Source of the DNA: Mantamonas sphyraenae
Taxonomy: Eukaryota; CRuMs; Mantamonadidae
Assembly (NCBI GenBank): GCA_026936335.1
Contig: JAPMXV010000052.1
Span: 1 to 64,000 of the forward strand
Length of the DNA: 64,000 nucleotides
Direction: 5' to 3'
Under the pieces are notes generated by a model. It worked only from the letters and a program-made list of their open reading frames with translations. It ran no database searches and was not told where the DNA came from. How positions within the stretch are numbered: position 1 is the stretch's first letter; every line of letters begins with the position of its first letter. This document shows, piece after piece, positions 53,737-64,000 of this stretch. The translations under genes and the position numbers were made by a program.

Positions 53737-56700
53737 TTACGTCGTCTGCGGCGCCTCGTCTGCATCCATCGAGTCTGCGTCGGTGTTGATGGCAAAACGA
53801 AGGCGCTCCTTCATCATTTCGGCCGAGGTGTAGGCAGGCAACTCCAGGTTGAAGAAACAGGTGTCGGCGCGCGGCAACGCATTGTTCACGTCTGTGAATT
53901 TGCTGGGCTTGATCAACAAACGAGTGACAGTGCGTTCAAACTCCTGGTCGTCTGCAGGCAAGCGCTCCTGCGCCCAGGCGAAACGCAGGAAACGTTTGCG
54001 CTCCTCCTGGCTAAACTCCTCCAGCGCCTGCCAGAAGTATTGGATGTGTGTGCTCTTCTCCGTCACGTTGCCTGCATACTCGGTGTGCCTGCGCAGCAGC
54101 TCAATGTCCACTTCCGAGCGTCCACACACCAGAAACTCCAGATCCTGCCACGTGAAGCAGTGCAGCGGTTCCAGCGGCACAATGCGTGCCACGCCGCGAC
54201 GCACCGCATCCACCTGTGCCACGCACTCGTTTACCATCGCCTCCTTGGCCAGCCGTGCGTACTCCATGCGCTCGTCAAACGTCACCTGCATCTGTGCTCC
54301 GCCTGGCTTCAGCTCCTGCACCGTTCCGTCGCACAGACGCACGCTGAAGGTCTCTTCAAAGTGGTCCTCGAACAGTTCCCTGTCGGTGGTGTCCACAAAC
54401 TTGAGCGCGTCCCAGAAGCCTTTGTTCACCTTTTCCACGTCGGTCAAATCCACGGGCAGTCCCAGCAAGTGCTTCCAAAAGATGGGTGCCAGGTCCATCG
54501 GCAGCACCGCAAACGTACGCATGGCCACGCCCATCAGCACACCCAGCGTTTCGTACCTCTGCAACCGCTCGCGCGACTTGTCCCCTGGAACGGGCAGGCT
54601 GCGGTCGCGGTTGTCCCCTGTGTGTGCCTGTGCATTGGCACACGGCGTCAGCAGCGCCCCGATGCCCTCTGTGTCGTTCAATTCGCGCGACAGGTCGCCG
54701 TAGAATTGACGATACGGACCACTCTCACCCACCACGTTCTCGCCCACAAACACGATCTCCATGCCCACAAACGGCTCGGAACCAGCCGGTTTCTTGGGTC
54801 GCAAGAACGACGGACACACGTCCTTGAGGTCGCGATAACAGGTTTCAAACACGCTGGGCGGCCGTGTATCCAGCACCGGCAGCCCCACTGCACGGCGCTC
54901 CGCCTGCTCGCGAATGTTCAAGCGGTCGATGCTCACCGTCGGGTGTTTCTCGCTCGCCTGGCGCGAGGTCTTGTACAAAATGGAATGGAAGGTGTCCACC
55001 TTGGTCTTGGTGAGAATCAGTTGCCTGCAGCGAGCCAGCATGGACGCCACGCTCACGCGCCCTCCCTGGGTGCGTGTGTCGTGACGGAAATCCATCATCA
55101 GCATTGTCTCGCTCAACTGCTGGTTCAGACGCACCAACAGCTGTGCACGCAGACAAATGTCTGCCGTCGACTTGCTCTGCAGCTGCGGGTATTGCATGCT
55201 GCGCGAGTCGTCCAACACAAGATGCCTCGTGCTGATCAGAGACGCAGAGCCCATCCCTTGCTCCGCCATCACCTGGTTCATCAGACGCGCCAGTTGCTTG
55301 TCCATGTCCAACGACCACTGACCCAGCGACGCGTGCGCCTCGCTCACCCTGTCAAACACTACCCGCTCCAGATTGTAGTCAAAGCCATTCTCCAGCAGCC
55401 AGTCCCACACCTGCTTCGGCGCATCCCTGGCCTGTTTCTTCATCCACTCTGCAAAGCCCGACAGCGTAAGCCCGTATTGTGCCGCGTGCTTCTTGTCCAC
55501 CACATGGACGCCTGCCTCGTTGTCGTCGCCTTCGTCCATGTCCAGACGCCGTGTCTCGTAGCGGTTGAGCACACTGACAACTTGCATGGCACCCAACGCC
55601 TTGCCCGTCAGCTCTTGGCGCAGATGGCTCACGGCCTCGCCGCTGATCAGTCCATCTGTCGTGCTTCCGCCGCTGCACTTCTTGAACGCATATCGGATTG
55701 CACGCGCATACCCTGCCGTAATCTCCAAATCCTTGGCCTTGGTGTTGCTCACACGCGCGCTGCCGCTGCCACTGCCGCTACCGCTGCTGCTGCTTCCGGC
55801 GCTCTCCTCCTCCTTGGCTTTGCCCTTGCCGCTGACGCTCGCGCTCACAGGCACCTGCAGCAGCTTGTCGCCCAGCCAGTCCAGGATCTCCTTTGTGGGT
55901 TTGCCCAGCGACGAAAGCGCCTCAAATTTGATCGGCACAAAGGCAACCTCCCACTGTGCCTGCATCTCGCCCTGCGCCACTGCCATGGAGGGATTAAGGA
56001 CCTCCACAAAAAGCAGGCCCTTGGTGTCTCCGTCCTGGTTCAGCGGCATTTCCATCGTGCCGTTTGCAATCTGGATCCCCGAGTCGCGGCACACGTTGCG
56101 AATTCCATCCATCAGTGTTTCAGGCGACTTCCACTCCTGCAATTTGACCTCCAGCTGCTGCAGGTGCTCGTTCTTGCTCGCCTGGCGCTTTTCCAGATCC
56201 TGGATGATCTTCTTGCGGTTTGCCCTTTGCTGCTTCGACAGGTTGCCTCCACCTTTACCCTGCTTGCGTGCGGTCTCAATCTCCTCTGACAACTGTGCGA
56301 TGTAGTTGCGTGTGTTTTCTGCGTCTCTCCTCCAGTGGTTGGCCTTGTGCTCCGATGCAGTCACGGGCAGATTGCGCACAACCATTGTGCGTTGGCTCAC
56401 GTCTGCTCGCATGCTGCTCCACAGTTCCTGTGTCACCGAAGCATGCGGCGCGCGCTGGCTGCTCACGTTGTACGACGCCAACCTCTCCAGCAGGTCGATC
56501 ACATCATGGCTGGTGCGCATCCAAAAGGGCATGCCGTCGCCCGACGTCGAACTCGTGCCTTCGTTTTCGTCCTTGGCTTTGCCCTCGCTGCGCGTACGCT
56601 CCAGTGCACTCTCCTCCTGCTGCAGCGGGCGCGCGTTGAGTGCCAGGTTGGCGTGCAGCTCCAAAAGCTGCTGGAAGTACGACGAATACAGCTTCTCGAT

Positions 56701-59700
56701 GTGTTCCTGCTGGTGCAGAGCGAGCACCTCGCGTTCGCACTCGCTCTCCACTTTGGCCAGCACAGACTCGTCCAGTTGGCCCTGCACACCTTCGCTCTCA
56801 TGCTCGCCAGCCGCCCATCGGATCAGCGACGCAGCCTGGCGCACGCAGTCGTTCATCACCTGCACGAAAGCATCACGCAGCAACGCAGGAAGTTTGCCGT
56901 GCAGCCATGCGTGTGCAAACTCGGCCATGAGAGCATCCAACACGCGAAGCTGCGCGTTCACGCCGTCGACGTCCACCACCTTGGCCGTACCGGTGGTCAA
57001 CTGCATCAGAGCCTGCACACGGCGCTGCTGGGCAAGCAGAGCGCGTGCGAGCACGATCGAGAGCACGTAGTGTGCTGTCACGGGAGTAAACTGCACCTTG
57101 AGGACACCCGAGTCTGGGAATCCGTCGTATCGCATCCACACTGAATCTGCAGGCAGCAGCGCGGGGGCAAACTTGGTGCTGCCCTCCATGTTCTCCGTGT
57201 TGCCGAGGTAGTACCTCAGCAGCTGCTCACAGGTGCCGTTGCGGTACACTCCGAGCGCATTGCCGTTCGGCAGGAACACAGACCGGTCAAACACAAGCAG
57301 GGTTGCAAGCGACGCCACGCTGGATACCCACATGCCGTTGGACTTGGACGTGCTGCCTCCAAGCTGCGTGCCTTCCACAAGGTACTGCCACACGTCTGTG
57401 TGCGCCAGTGCACGATGCAACTGCAGCACACACTCATCCAGCACGAGCGCCTGGAGTTGTTCGTTGGCTCCGTCCTGTGCATCCACAGCCAGCAATTCGG
57501 TAAGGAGGCTCTGCATGACGCTGTCTCCGCTCATGTCCAGCATGCTGTCCACGTTTGCGTCTGCGTTGCTGCCGTGCAACTCGGCACACACGCGCATGAC
57601 CGTGACGGGCGCGAGCAGAGACGACGGCTTCTCCAAGCTGAGGGCTCCGTGGCTCGCCATGGCAAGCACACACTCGCGCGCATGCATGCCACAAAGCGTT
57701 TGCAGGTGCGTTTGCAACTCCTCCACGATCGCGCCGCTGTCCGTCAGCCACGTGTACGGGTTCACCAGCTCCGTCTCTTCAAGATCGTCCAGCTGGAACC
57801 ACCACTCGTGCACCTGTCCCCGCTCTGCGTCGTAGAACTGCAACAAAACAAGTTCAGATACGCGGTCGATGGCCTTGACCACGCCCCAGCGCCCAATCGT
57901 CTCCAACAACGGCCTCTTCCACGGGAGGTCGTCCACGCTCTCTCCGCCGCCCTCCTTGGGCTGCCGCTGCTTCAGAGCGTCGGGGAAGCCCGTCGGATAC
58001 TCTTCGATCTTCTTGTGGAACTTACCCACCGTGTTTTCCAAGCTACGCGACACCTCCAGCAACGCACCCAGCTCCACCTCGCCCAGCTTCATGGCCTCGG
58101 CGCCGAGTTCAAAGTTGCCCTCGGAGCTCATCTTCATGTACATGCGCACGTTTTCGGGCGGCGAGCCATTTGTAAGCGTCATGGCAATCTCCTGTGCCAT
58201 CTCCTCCCAGCCCTGTTCCAACGCAAAGTCCAGCTGTGCGAAAAAGTCCATCATCTCTTCGGCAGAAAACTCGTTCTTCAGCATCTCCTTCAGGCCAGGC
58301 ACGATCTTGGCCTGCCAGAAACTGTTCAGATCCGCTTGTCCGCCGCTCCTCTTTGGCTCCTCCGTTGTGGTGTCCTTTGCCGCGAGGCTCATCTCGAATG
58401 TGCTCGAGTTTTGCCACTTGCCGCTGGCCTCTGCGTCGTACTCGATGTCCACGCCTTCCGTGGCGCCGCTGTTGTTGCCCGTCTTGCCCTTGCCCTTGCC
58501 CGAGTCGTTTTCGCTGCTATCCTCGCTGTCCAGAGAGGCAAACTGTTTCTGCAAGCGGCGTGCAAACTTGGCGCCCATCTTGGCCCGCCGTGTGTCTCCC
58601 TTGCGCACGCTCTCCTCGCGGCTGAGGTTGCGGTAGCGCGGATGGGAGAACAGCGAGTGCAGCGAATTGCGGTGTTCCCACAGCCTGTGCATCAGAGTGT
58701 TTGTTCGCCGCTGGACCCAGCGCCAACCCTGACCAGCCACGGCCACCTTGGCAAAGTGGGCGAGGGCGTCGGTTGCATCCGTGTCGGACATGGCGAAGGA
58801 GGCGTTTGCTTCGTTCTGCAGCAACAGCGTCAAGCTCTGCAGACACTGGCGCTGCAGCGTCAGCACAGTCCACGCAGGAAGGCCCTTGTGCTGGTCTTGT
58901 GCATCACCCTCTGGGTCAATGTTCTGCGACAGGCACGTAACCATCGATGCAAGGATGCCGTGGTTCAGCGGGAAGCTCGACGGGTCAAATGTGTCGCACA
59001 CAACGGTGCACTCGTCGAGCGAGGCCAGGTTTGTGGTCATGTTGCCCAAATCCGAGTCGTAAAGCACACGAACGTGGTTTGCCCCAAAGCGTCGTTCCAC
59101 GACTGTTGCGAGGCTGCCGTCGCGCATTCGCACACGTGAGCCCACACGCAGATGTGTGCTGTGGCCGCCAAGCGACTGCAAGGCACCACTGGCTGCCCAC
59201 GCCTGCTCCACAGTGGCGTCGCGGTCGGTACACACACCTCCCAGCGTGAGAAGACTGTGCTCGAGCTCCGCACGCACGCAGCGCGACCAAAACGGCGTGG
59301 TTTGCGGTCCGTTCAGCAACGCGTGCACCAATTGGACCATTTGCACGGCCAAGTCGGCAGCGCCCTGCCCTGTGGGTGCGCAGCGCGGGTTGCGCATCAG
59401 CTGGTGCACATTGACATTCAGAGTCTTGCGCGACTTTTTCTTGCCGCCCGAGCTGCTGCCCGAGTTGTCTCCACCCTCTGCCTGCAGCTCGTCGTTGGTT
59501 TGAGGCTGCTGTGAGTAGCCATCTGTGGACAGCGTGCGCGCAAGCTGCCTCTTGTCCAGTTTCTTGGCGGTGTTTGCGGCCTGCGCAGGCGCAATCACAC
59601 AGGATACCTGCTTGGCCGCAAGCTTGTTGGCCGTGGCCACACAGGTGTCGTACGTGTCGTACTGCACCGCCAGGTTCTTCTTTGCCTTGAGGTCGCGCAC

Positions 59701-62700
59701 AAATGCGGCGCTCTGCGCGTCTCGCCGCTGTTGCCACTCTTCCTCCGAGCTGAATTTGTTGCGGTCGCCAAAGAAGGTCTCGTCAACGTTGTCGGTGATG
59801 ATGTTCAACCACTGGCTTGCCTCCCAATCCTCGACATACTGCACCAGGACGGCGTGCGGCACCAGCGTCTCCTCCACGGCGTCCTCGCCTGCGCTGATGC
59901 TCAGCTCACCTACCGAGCGCAGCAGCTGTCGCACACAGCGCGTCGCAGGGCTCACTTCTTCACCGCTGTCATTGTTGTTGTTGTTGTTGCTGCTGCTGCT
60001 GCTGCTGCTTGCAGACTTGCCCTTGCCGCTCGCTGTGTCTTGTTTCGATGGCGAGCCGTACACGTGTGCAAGTGCGTCAAACGAGAGCATGGGGAGGATG
60101 TAACGCGCCAGATGGAGCACCATGCGCTGCACACGTGGCGAAAGGATATATGCGCTACAGAGCGACAGCAGCTGGGTGATGGCACGCCCGACCTTGCTGT
60201 GCGGGTCTTTGACGGCCCGCGCCATAGCCGCACAACCCTTAACGTGGTCCAGCAGAGACAACAAAGCGTAGAGTTCGCCGTCGTCCACGGCGGACGTGAT
60301 AAGCGGATTGGTCGAACCGCTGCTGGCCAACGAGGAAGACGACGATGACGACGACGACGACCCATCGTCGCTGCCAGACTGCGCCTGCACGGTGGTGTCG
60401 TACACCGTGAGCAGATTCTCGGCAAGGAGGTCAAACACAAGGTCTTGCAGATCATCCAAGGAGCCTGACGCGTCAGCCGGTGCCGAATCTGCATTCCACC
60501 ACAGCACTTTGACCGTGAGGAGGCGATACGCGTCCCAGCCTGCACGTTGCAACACACGTTCTTCCATATGTTGCTCACCTGTGCGCGTGAGCTCACGCAC
60601 GGTGTGGTCCTTGTCGCCGGCCTGCGTAAATTCGCGCGAGAGGAGGCTCTTGAGCATGGCAAACACGTTTGTGTTCTTGAGCAGCGTGTGGTCGCTGCTG
60701 CGGTAGCCCATGCCGCAGGCAGAAAGGGCCAGGATGCGCGAAGCGATATCCGTGTCTGTTTGCAGGCAGTGCATGACGCGTTCCACAAGCGTGGTGAAAT
60801 TGAACGCCACACGGTAGCTCAAATCCGAACCGCACGTCTCGACCCCTTCGAGGTAGTGCGGGTTGGTCAGCTTGTCTGCAGCACCGCTTGGTTGGTCTGC
60901 GACGGCGCCGTTGTTTGCAACTGCGTCAAACTCGTCCGGCGCGGTTGCAAACTGGCCTGTGCACAGGGCGCGGCTGACGGCATCGAGAAGGTGGTGGCGC
61001 ACAGTGACAAACTCGGTGCGGTCGAGCAGCGTGCCCAACTGTTGCAAGCCCTGCACACGTGCACGTGCACGTGTGTGCTGGCGTGCCATGATGTCCAGCA
61101 ATGTGTCGGGCACCACGCGGCTGCGCGTGAATGCGAGCACCAGGTCCACGTAGTCGATGGGTTGCTGCGGGGTGTTTGCGTTGCCGCCAAGCAAATCGGT
61201 AATGGCCCCATCGTTGCTGACGCGATCACGCCACTCTTGGTACGTGCTGAGCTTGCGTCGAAGCAGGTCGACGCGGGCGCTGAGTTTCTTGTACTGTTTC
61301 TCCTTCTTGTTGGCCTGAAGGGCCTTTGCAAAGCCAGCCTCGGTCATGGGAATCTGTTCAGAGATGGTGCGCTGCAAGCCGAGGCGACTGGCTGTGCTCG
61401 CCGAGGCCGGACCAGATGAAAGCAGAAACTCGTCACCTGTTGCCAGGTCGGCGCTGCCTGTGCGGTCCAGGGCCGATTCTGTGACGCCTCCCGGAGCCAG
61501 TGAGCCGTTTGAGCCTGCGCCTGCGTCGCTGCCTTCTGTGTGGGCACCATCTGCGCCATTGGACGAGGACAATGCGCGTTCGGCGGGATCGTCGCTCTGC
61601 GAGGCGGCAGCTGCTGTGGCCAATGCCGACGGACGCACCTGGAGCAACACACGGGCGCGAGCCACCATATGTTTGGCCAGCATGTCATACTCGTTGCTGG
61701 GCGCATCCGCACGCAGCGTATCGTCTGCCTGCGCGGCAATGTCTGCCTGCAAACGTGCGTACAGAGCATCGAACGTCTGTGTGATGCTGGTGGGGTCGTA
61801 GGCGACGTTGGCAAGGTCGCACCATGTCTTGACACGTGTGGTCTGCTTGCTGTTCTTGTTGAAAAAGTCGCGCTCATCCTGCAGCGCCTCTCGCACACAC
61901 AGGAGCCACTCCTTTGCGTGCGGCGCCTTGCTCGTCATGTGCGAGCGCACCTTGCGGAACACCTGAGCGCCAATGTCGCTTAATTTACGCATGACGTTCT
62001 CCTGGCTTGGCGTCAGCGCGCGGTCGGCATGCAACGTGCGTGCAATGGCCAACGCCTGCGTGCCAAACCCAGACACATGCACAGTTGCAGCCAGCAGCGC
62101 ACACACAGCTGCGTCGCGAGACGGCTGCATTTTGCGGTTGTCGCGAGGACGCGGACGAGGAAGCATGGCCTGCAGCAGCGTGTTTGCTTCTTCAGACGAC
62201 GCGCCGTCAAAGAGATCTTGCATGAACAGGTCGGTGTCACTGCCACGCGGCTGCTGCTGCTGCTGCTGCTGTGTTTGGCCACCCTCCTGTGCGCCCGCGT
62301 TCAGCTTGGATTTCCCTCCGGGTTTCATGGGCGTGAGGCCAGATCCAACCGCGCTCGGATCCAACGTTTTCAGCCCGCCACGCAGAAGGGGACCCTCCAA
62401 CAGACCCGTCAGGGAGCGCTCCTCCTGGGTCACGCGTGGGCCCTGGATGGAACATGCGGCCAAGTGTGCGCCGAGCATGGCAATGGTATGCTGGGCGTCG
62501 AGCAGGGTAGGGCAGCGAATGTCCTCTGCGCTGTCCAACGGCCAAATGGTTGCCTTGACGCCCCACCGCGTGCCTGTGCGGTTGCTCTGATCAACCGAGT
62601 CAGCACTGAAGTACATGATGACGGTGTCGCCCGGCACAATGACGGGTTTGGTGGGCCAACGGCTGTCACGGCCGCGCGGTCCATGGTAGTCGGCGTAGTA

Positions 62701-63298
62701 CACGGTGTTCTTTGTGTACAGGGTGACGCGGTCCGAGGAATTGACAGTGGTGCAGTTGGGATCAAAGTAAATCACCATGGCCTTTGCGCCGGGCACCACA
62801 CACGTCTCCTTGATGAGCTGACTGCCCTTGGAGTACGGATGGTGGGACTCGGCCACAGTCACCTGCTTGCTGGAAAACAGCGGCTGCGCAGCAAGGGCGC
62901 GTTCAAACTGCACCACTTCGTCCACACTGGCGTTGACGAGCTCCAGATTGGTCAGCAGTTTGACGAGCGACGGCATGATGACCGTGCTGATGTCGCTCAC
63001 GTGTTCGCGCATGCTGCTGCTGGCCAGCACGGCACCGACCGTCGGCAGCAGCAGGCCAAGGATCGAGTTGCGTGCTGCTGTCTCCAAGCCCGTGAAAGTG
63101 CTTTTCTCCTGTACCAGCCAGTGTTCCACGAGTTCGTTGCACTCGTTGATCAGAGCAAGGAAGTATGCGTTGACTTCGTCCACGACCACCTTGTCCAGGG
63201 CGGGTCCGTACTCCCCTTCTCCTTCCCCGCCTTGATCGTCGTGCTGCTGCTCTGTGTTGGCACTCTCACTATCGGCATCGTCACTGCTGCTACTGCTA

Positions 63299-63331
<33 letters not shown>

Positions 63332-64000
63332 CTGCTGCTGCTGCTGCTGCCGCCGCTGGAAGCCGCTGCGTCGACCGCTTCGTCGGTGCTTCCTTGCTGC
63401 TTCTCGGCCGTCGTGTTGTGGTAGTGCACAAAGTCAGCCAAGATGGCGTGCTGAAGGGTCAGGGTCAGGCGCATGAGCGGAGACACGTGGTGCTTGATGT
63501 GGTCCATGTTGGCCGTGGCCGGCTTGTCCTGACGTGCAGCAACTCCCTTGCGCTTCTCGGCCTCGCGCTTCTTGCGCAGGCGCTTCTGTTCACGCTTGCT
63601 CAGCTGCTTGGGGGCGTTCTGCGAAACCGGGTTGGGCACAGCCACGTCGAGGTTCTCCTGCTGGTACTGGCGCAGGCGTGCGAGCAGACGCATGATGAGA
63701 CCGCCGTGCAAGTCGCGTTGCCCTCCTGCGGTCCAAAACACAAACTCGGGTCCTAGGATGTGACTCTGGCTGGCCAGCGAGCGCACAAACACCTGCGTGA
63801 ACCACTGTTCGATGTCGCCCTGCACCATTCCTTGGCGCTGGACGGCAGCAAACGACTGGTCGTCCTCGAGACGTTGCCACAGCAGTTCGGCCTTGTCGGC
63901 GTCGCTCGGGTAGAAGATGTTTGCGGCGTCAAGGAGACAGCGTGCGGCCTGGACGCGCAGAGCCACAGGCAGCGCGTCGCTCTGGTACAGCTGCACGAGT
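53737..64000 (-). CDS. Giant HECT-type E3 ubiquitin ligase (5' end beyond window)
   Basis: One uninterrupted frame of about 3,420 codons is open to the window edge, so the start lies further right; the first in-window start-like codon (GTG, 63996) is not a real start. The N-terminal visible part is all-helical with poly-Ser runs. At about 62860-62550 is a beta-sandwich of the type seen in HECTD4/ZZEF1-like giants (CVVPGAKAMVIYFDPNC; VIVPGDTVIMYFSAD). At about 59150-58990 an SH3-like unit (GSRVRMRDGSLATVVERRFG) occurs. The last 350 codons are a complete HECT domain (GENVVGESGPYRQFY; LLGLPVDLTDVEKV; FLRFAWAQERLP) with the thioester Cys in ADTCFFNLELPAY. The C-terminal position of HECT and the giant size fit the HECTD4/HERC group. 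The substrate is unknown. No introns are needed anywhere in 10.2 kb. Confidence 0.93.
63280..63354 (-). repeat. CTG/CTA microsatellite (poly-Ser)
   Basis: Some 24 triplets, mostly CTG interspersed with CTA, encode a Ser run in the visible N-terminal part of the HECT protein. Smaller CTG/GTT runs are at 59969-60009 and 62249-62272 in the same gene. The interruptions indicate an older, more stable repeat than the perfect (CTG)17 at 29641. Confidence 0.93.

Noticed and set aside
63994-63996. Start of the HECT gene at the right edge
   Set aside because: The codon is GTG and the frame is open to the last base of the window, so the gene simply continues.
1-64000. CRISPR arrays, bacterial operons, insertion sequences, tRNA or rRNA genes
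   Set aside because: No spaced palindromic arrays, transposase frames or recognisable tRNA/rRNA sequences were seen; short repeats are microsatellites or coding repeats. A tRNA scan could still find something missed by eye.

Overview
This is the left end of a nuclear chromosome from a GC-rich, gene-dense, ciliated unicellular eukaryote. It opens with about 165 bp of C-rich telomere repeat (CCCTAA, i.e. TTAGGG-type). The genes have GT-AG spliceosomal introns, which excludes a bacterium. Three genes point to a cilium or flagellum: IFT144/WDR19, an AXDND1-like gene and a CCDC180-like gene. NDUFAF7 implies mitochondria with complex I. The species cannot be named from the sequence; a free-living flagellate protist is the safest reading. 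I delineate 21 genes and 25 introns (65-355 nt). Coding sequence covers most of the window and intergenic gaps are mostly 40-260 bp.

Layout. 1-165: telomere. 166-828: pyrimidine-rich subtelomeric DNA, no gene seen. 829-4003: subtelomeric gene of unknown family containing a 1.12-kb tandem duplication whose second copy is frame-broken. 4147-4758: VOC/glyoxalase-fold protein. 4813-9518 (-): CCDC180-like coiled-coil protein, split by a one-base frame break. 10078-10898: short TMEM135-like protein. 10935-12562 (-): candidate kinetochore scaffold KNL1/Spc105. 12618-13721: GT4 glycosyltransferase. 13820-15064 (-): CRT-like transporter. 15250-16658: sphingosine-1-phosphate phosphatase-like PAP2 enzyme. 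16648-24270 (-): very large AXDND1-like protein. 24355-28917: WDR19/IFT144. 28986-31923 (-): membrane-anchored TPR protein. 31986-33278: NDUFAF7. 33542-34784: CCR4-NOT subunit NOT2. 34918-36120: IMP4. 36174-38502: ArfGAP2/3 (Glo3 type). 38577-39694 (-): two-TM orphan. 39736-41675 (-): four-BRCT protein. 41921-46158 (-): class I PI3-kinase with a p85-binding-type N-terminus. 46320-52377: 14-repeat PPC-domain type I membrane protein, with a one-base frame break. 52483-53691: cathepsin B-like protease. 53737-64000 (-): giant HECT ubiquitin ligase, open at the window edge.

The content is housekeeping and cell-structural: ciliary transport and axoneme (3 genes), mitosis and DNA damage (2), RNA biology (2), membrane lipids and signalling (S1P phosphatase, PI3K), Golgi traffic (ArfGAP), lysosome/endomembrane (cathepsin, CRT, PPC receptor-like), mitochondrion and proteostasis. 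Only the first 4 kb looks like typical subtelomeric accessory DNA. Many genes are arranged as divergent pairs with 55-185 bp between start codons (KNL1/GT4, CRT/S1PP, AXDND1/WDR19, TPR/NDUFAF7, PI3K/PPC), implying shared bidirectional promoters. Introns lie almost entirely in the 5' part of each gene.

Three places where one- or two-base indels break a frame (3007-3045, about 7140-7180, 50034) should be checked against reads before any biological meaning is given to them.
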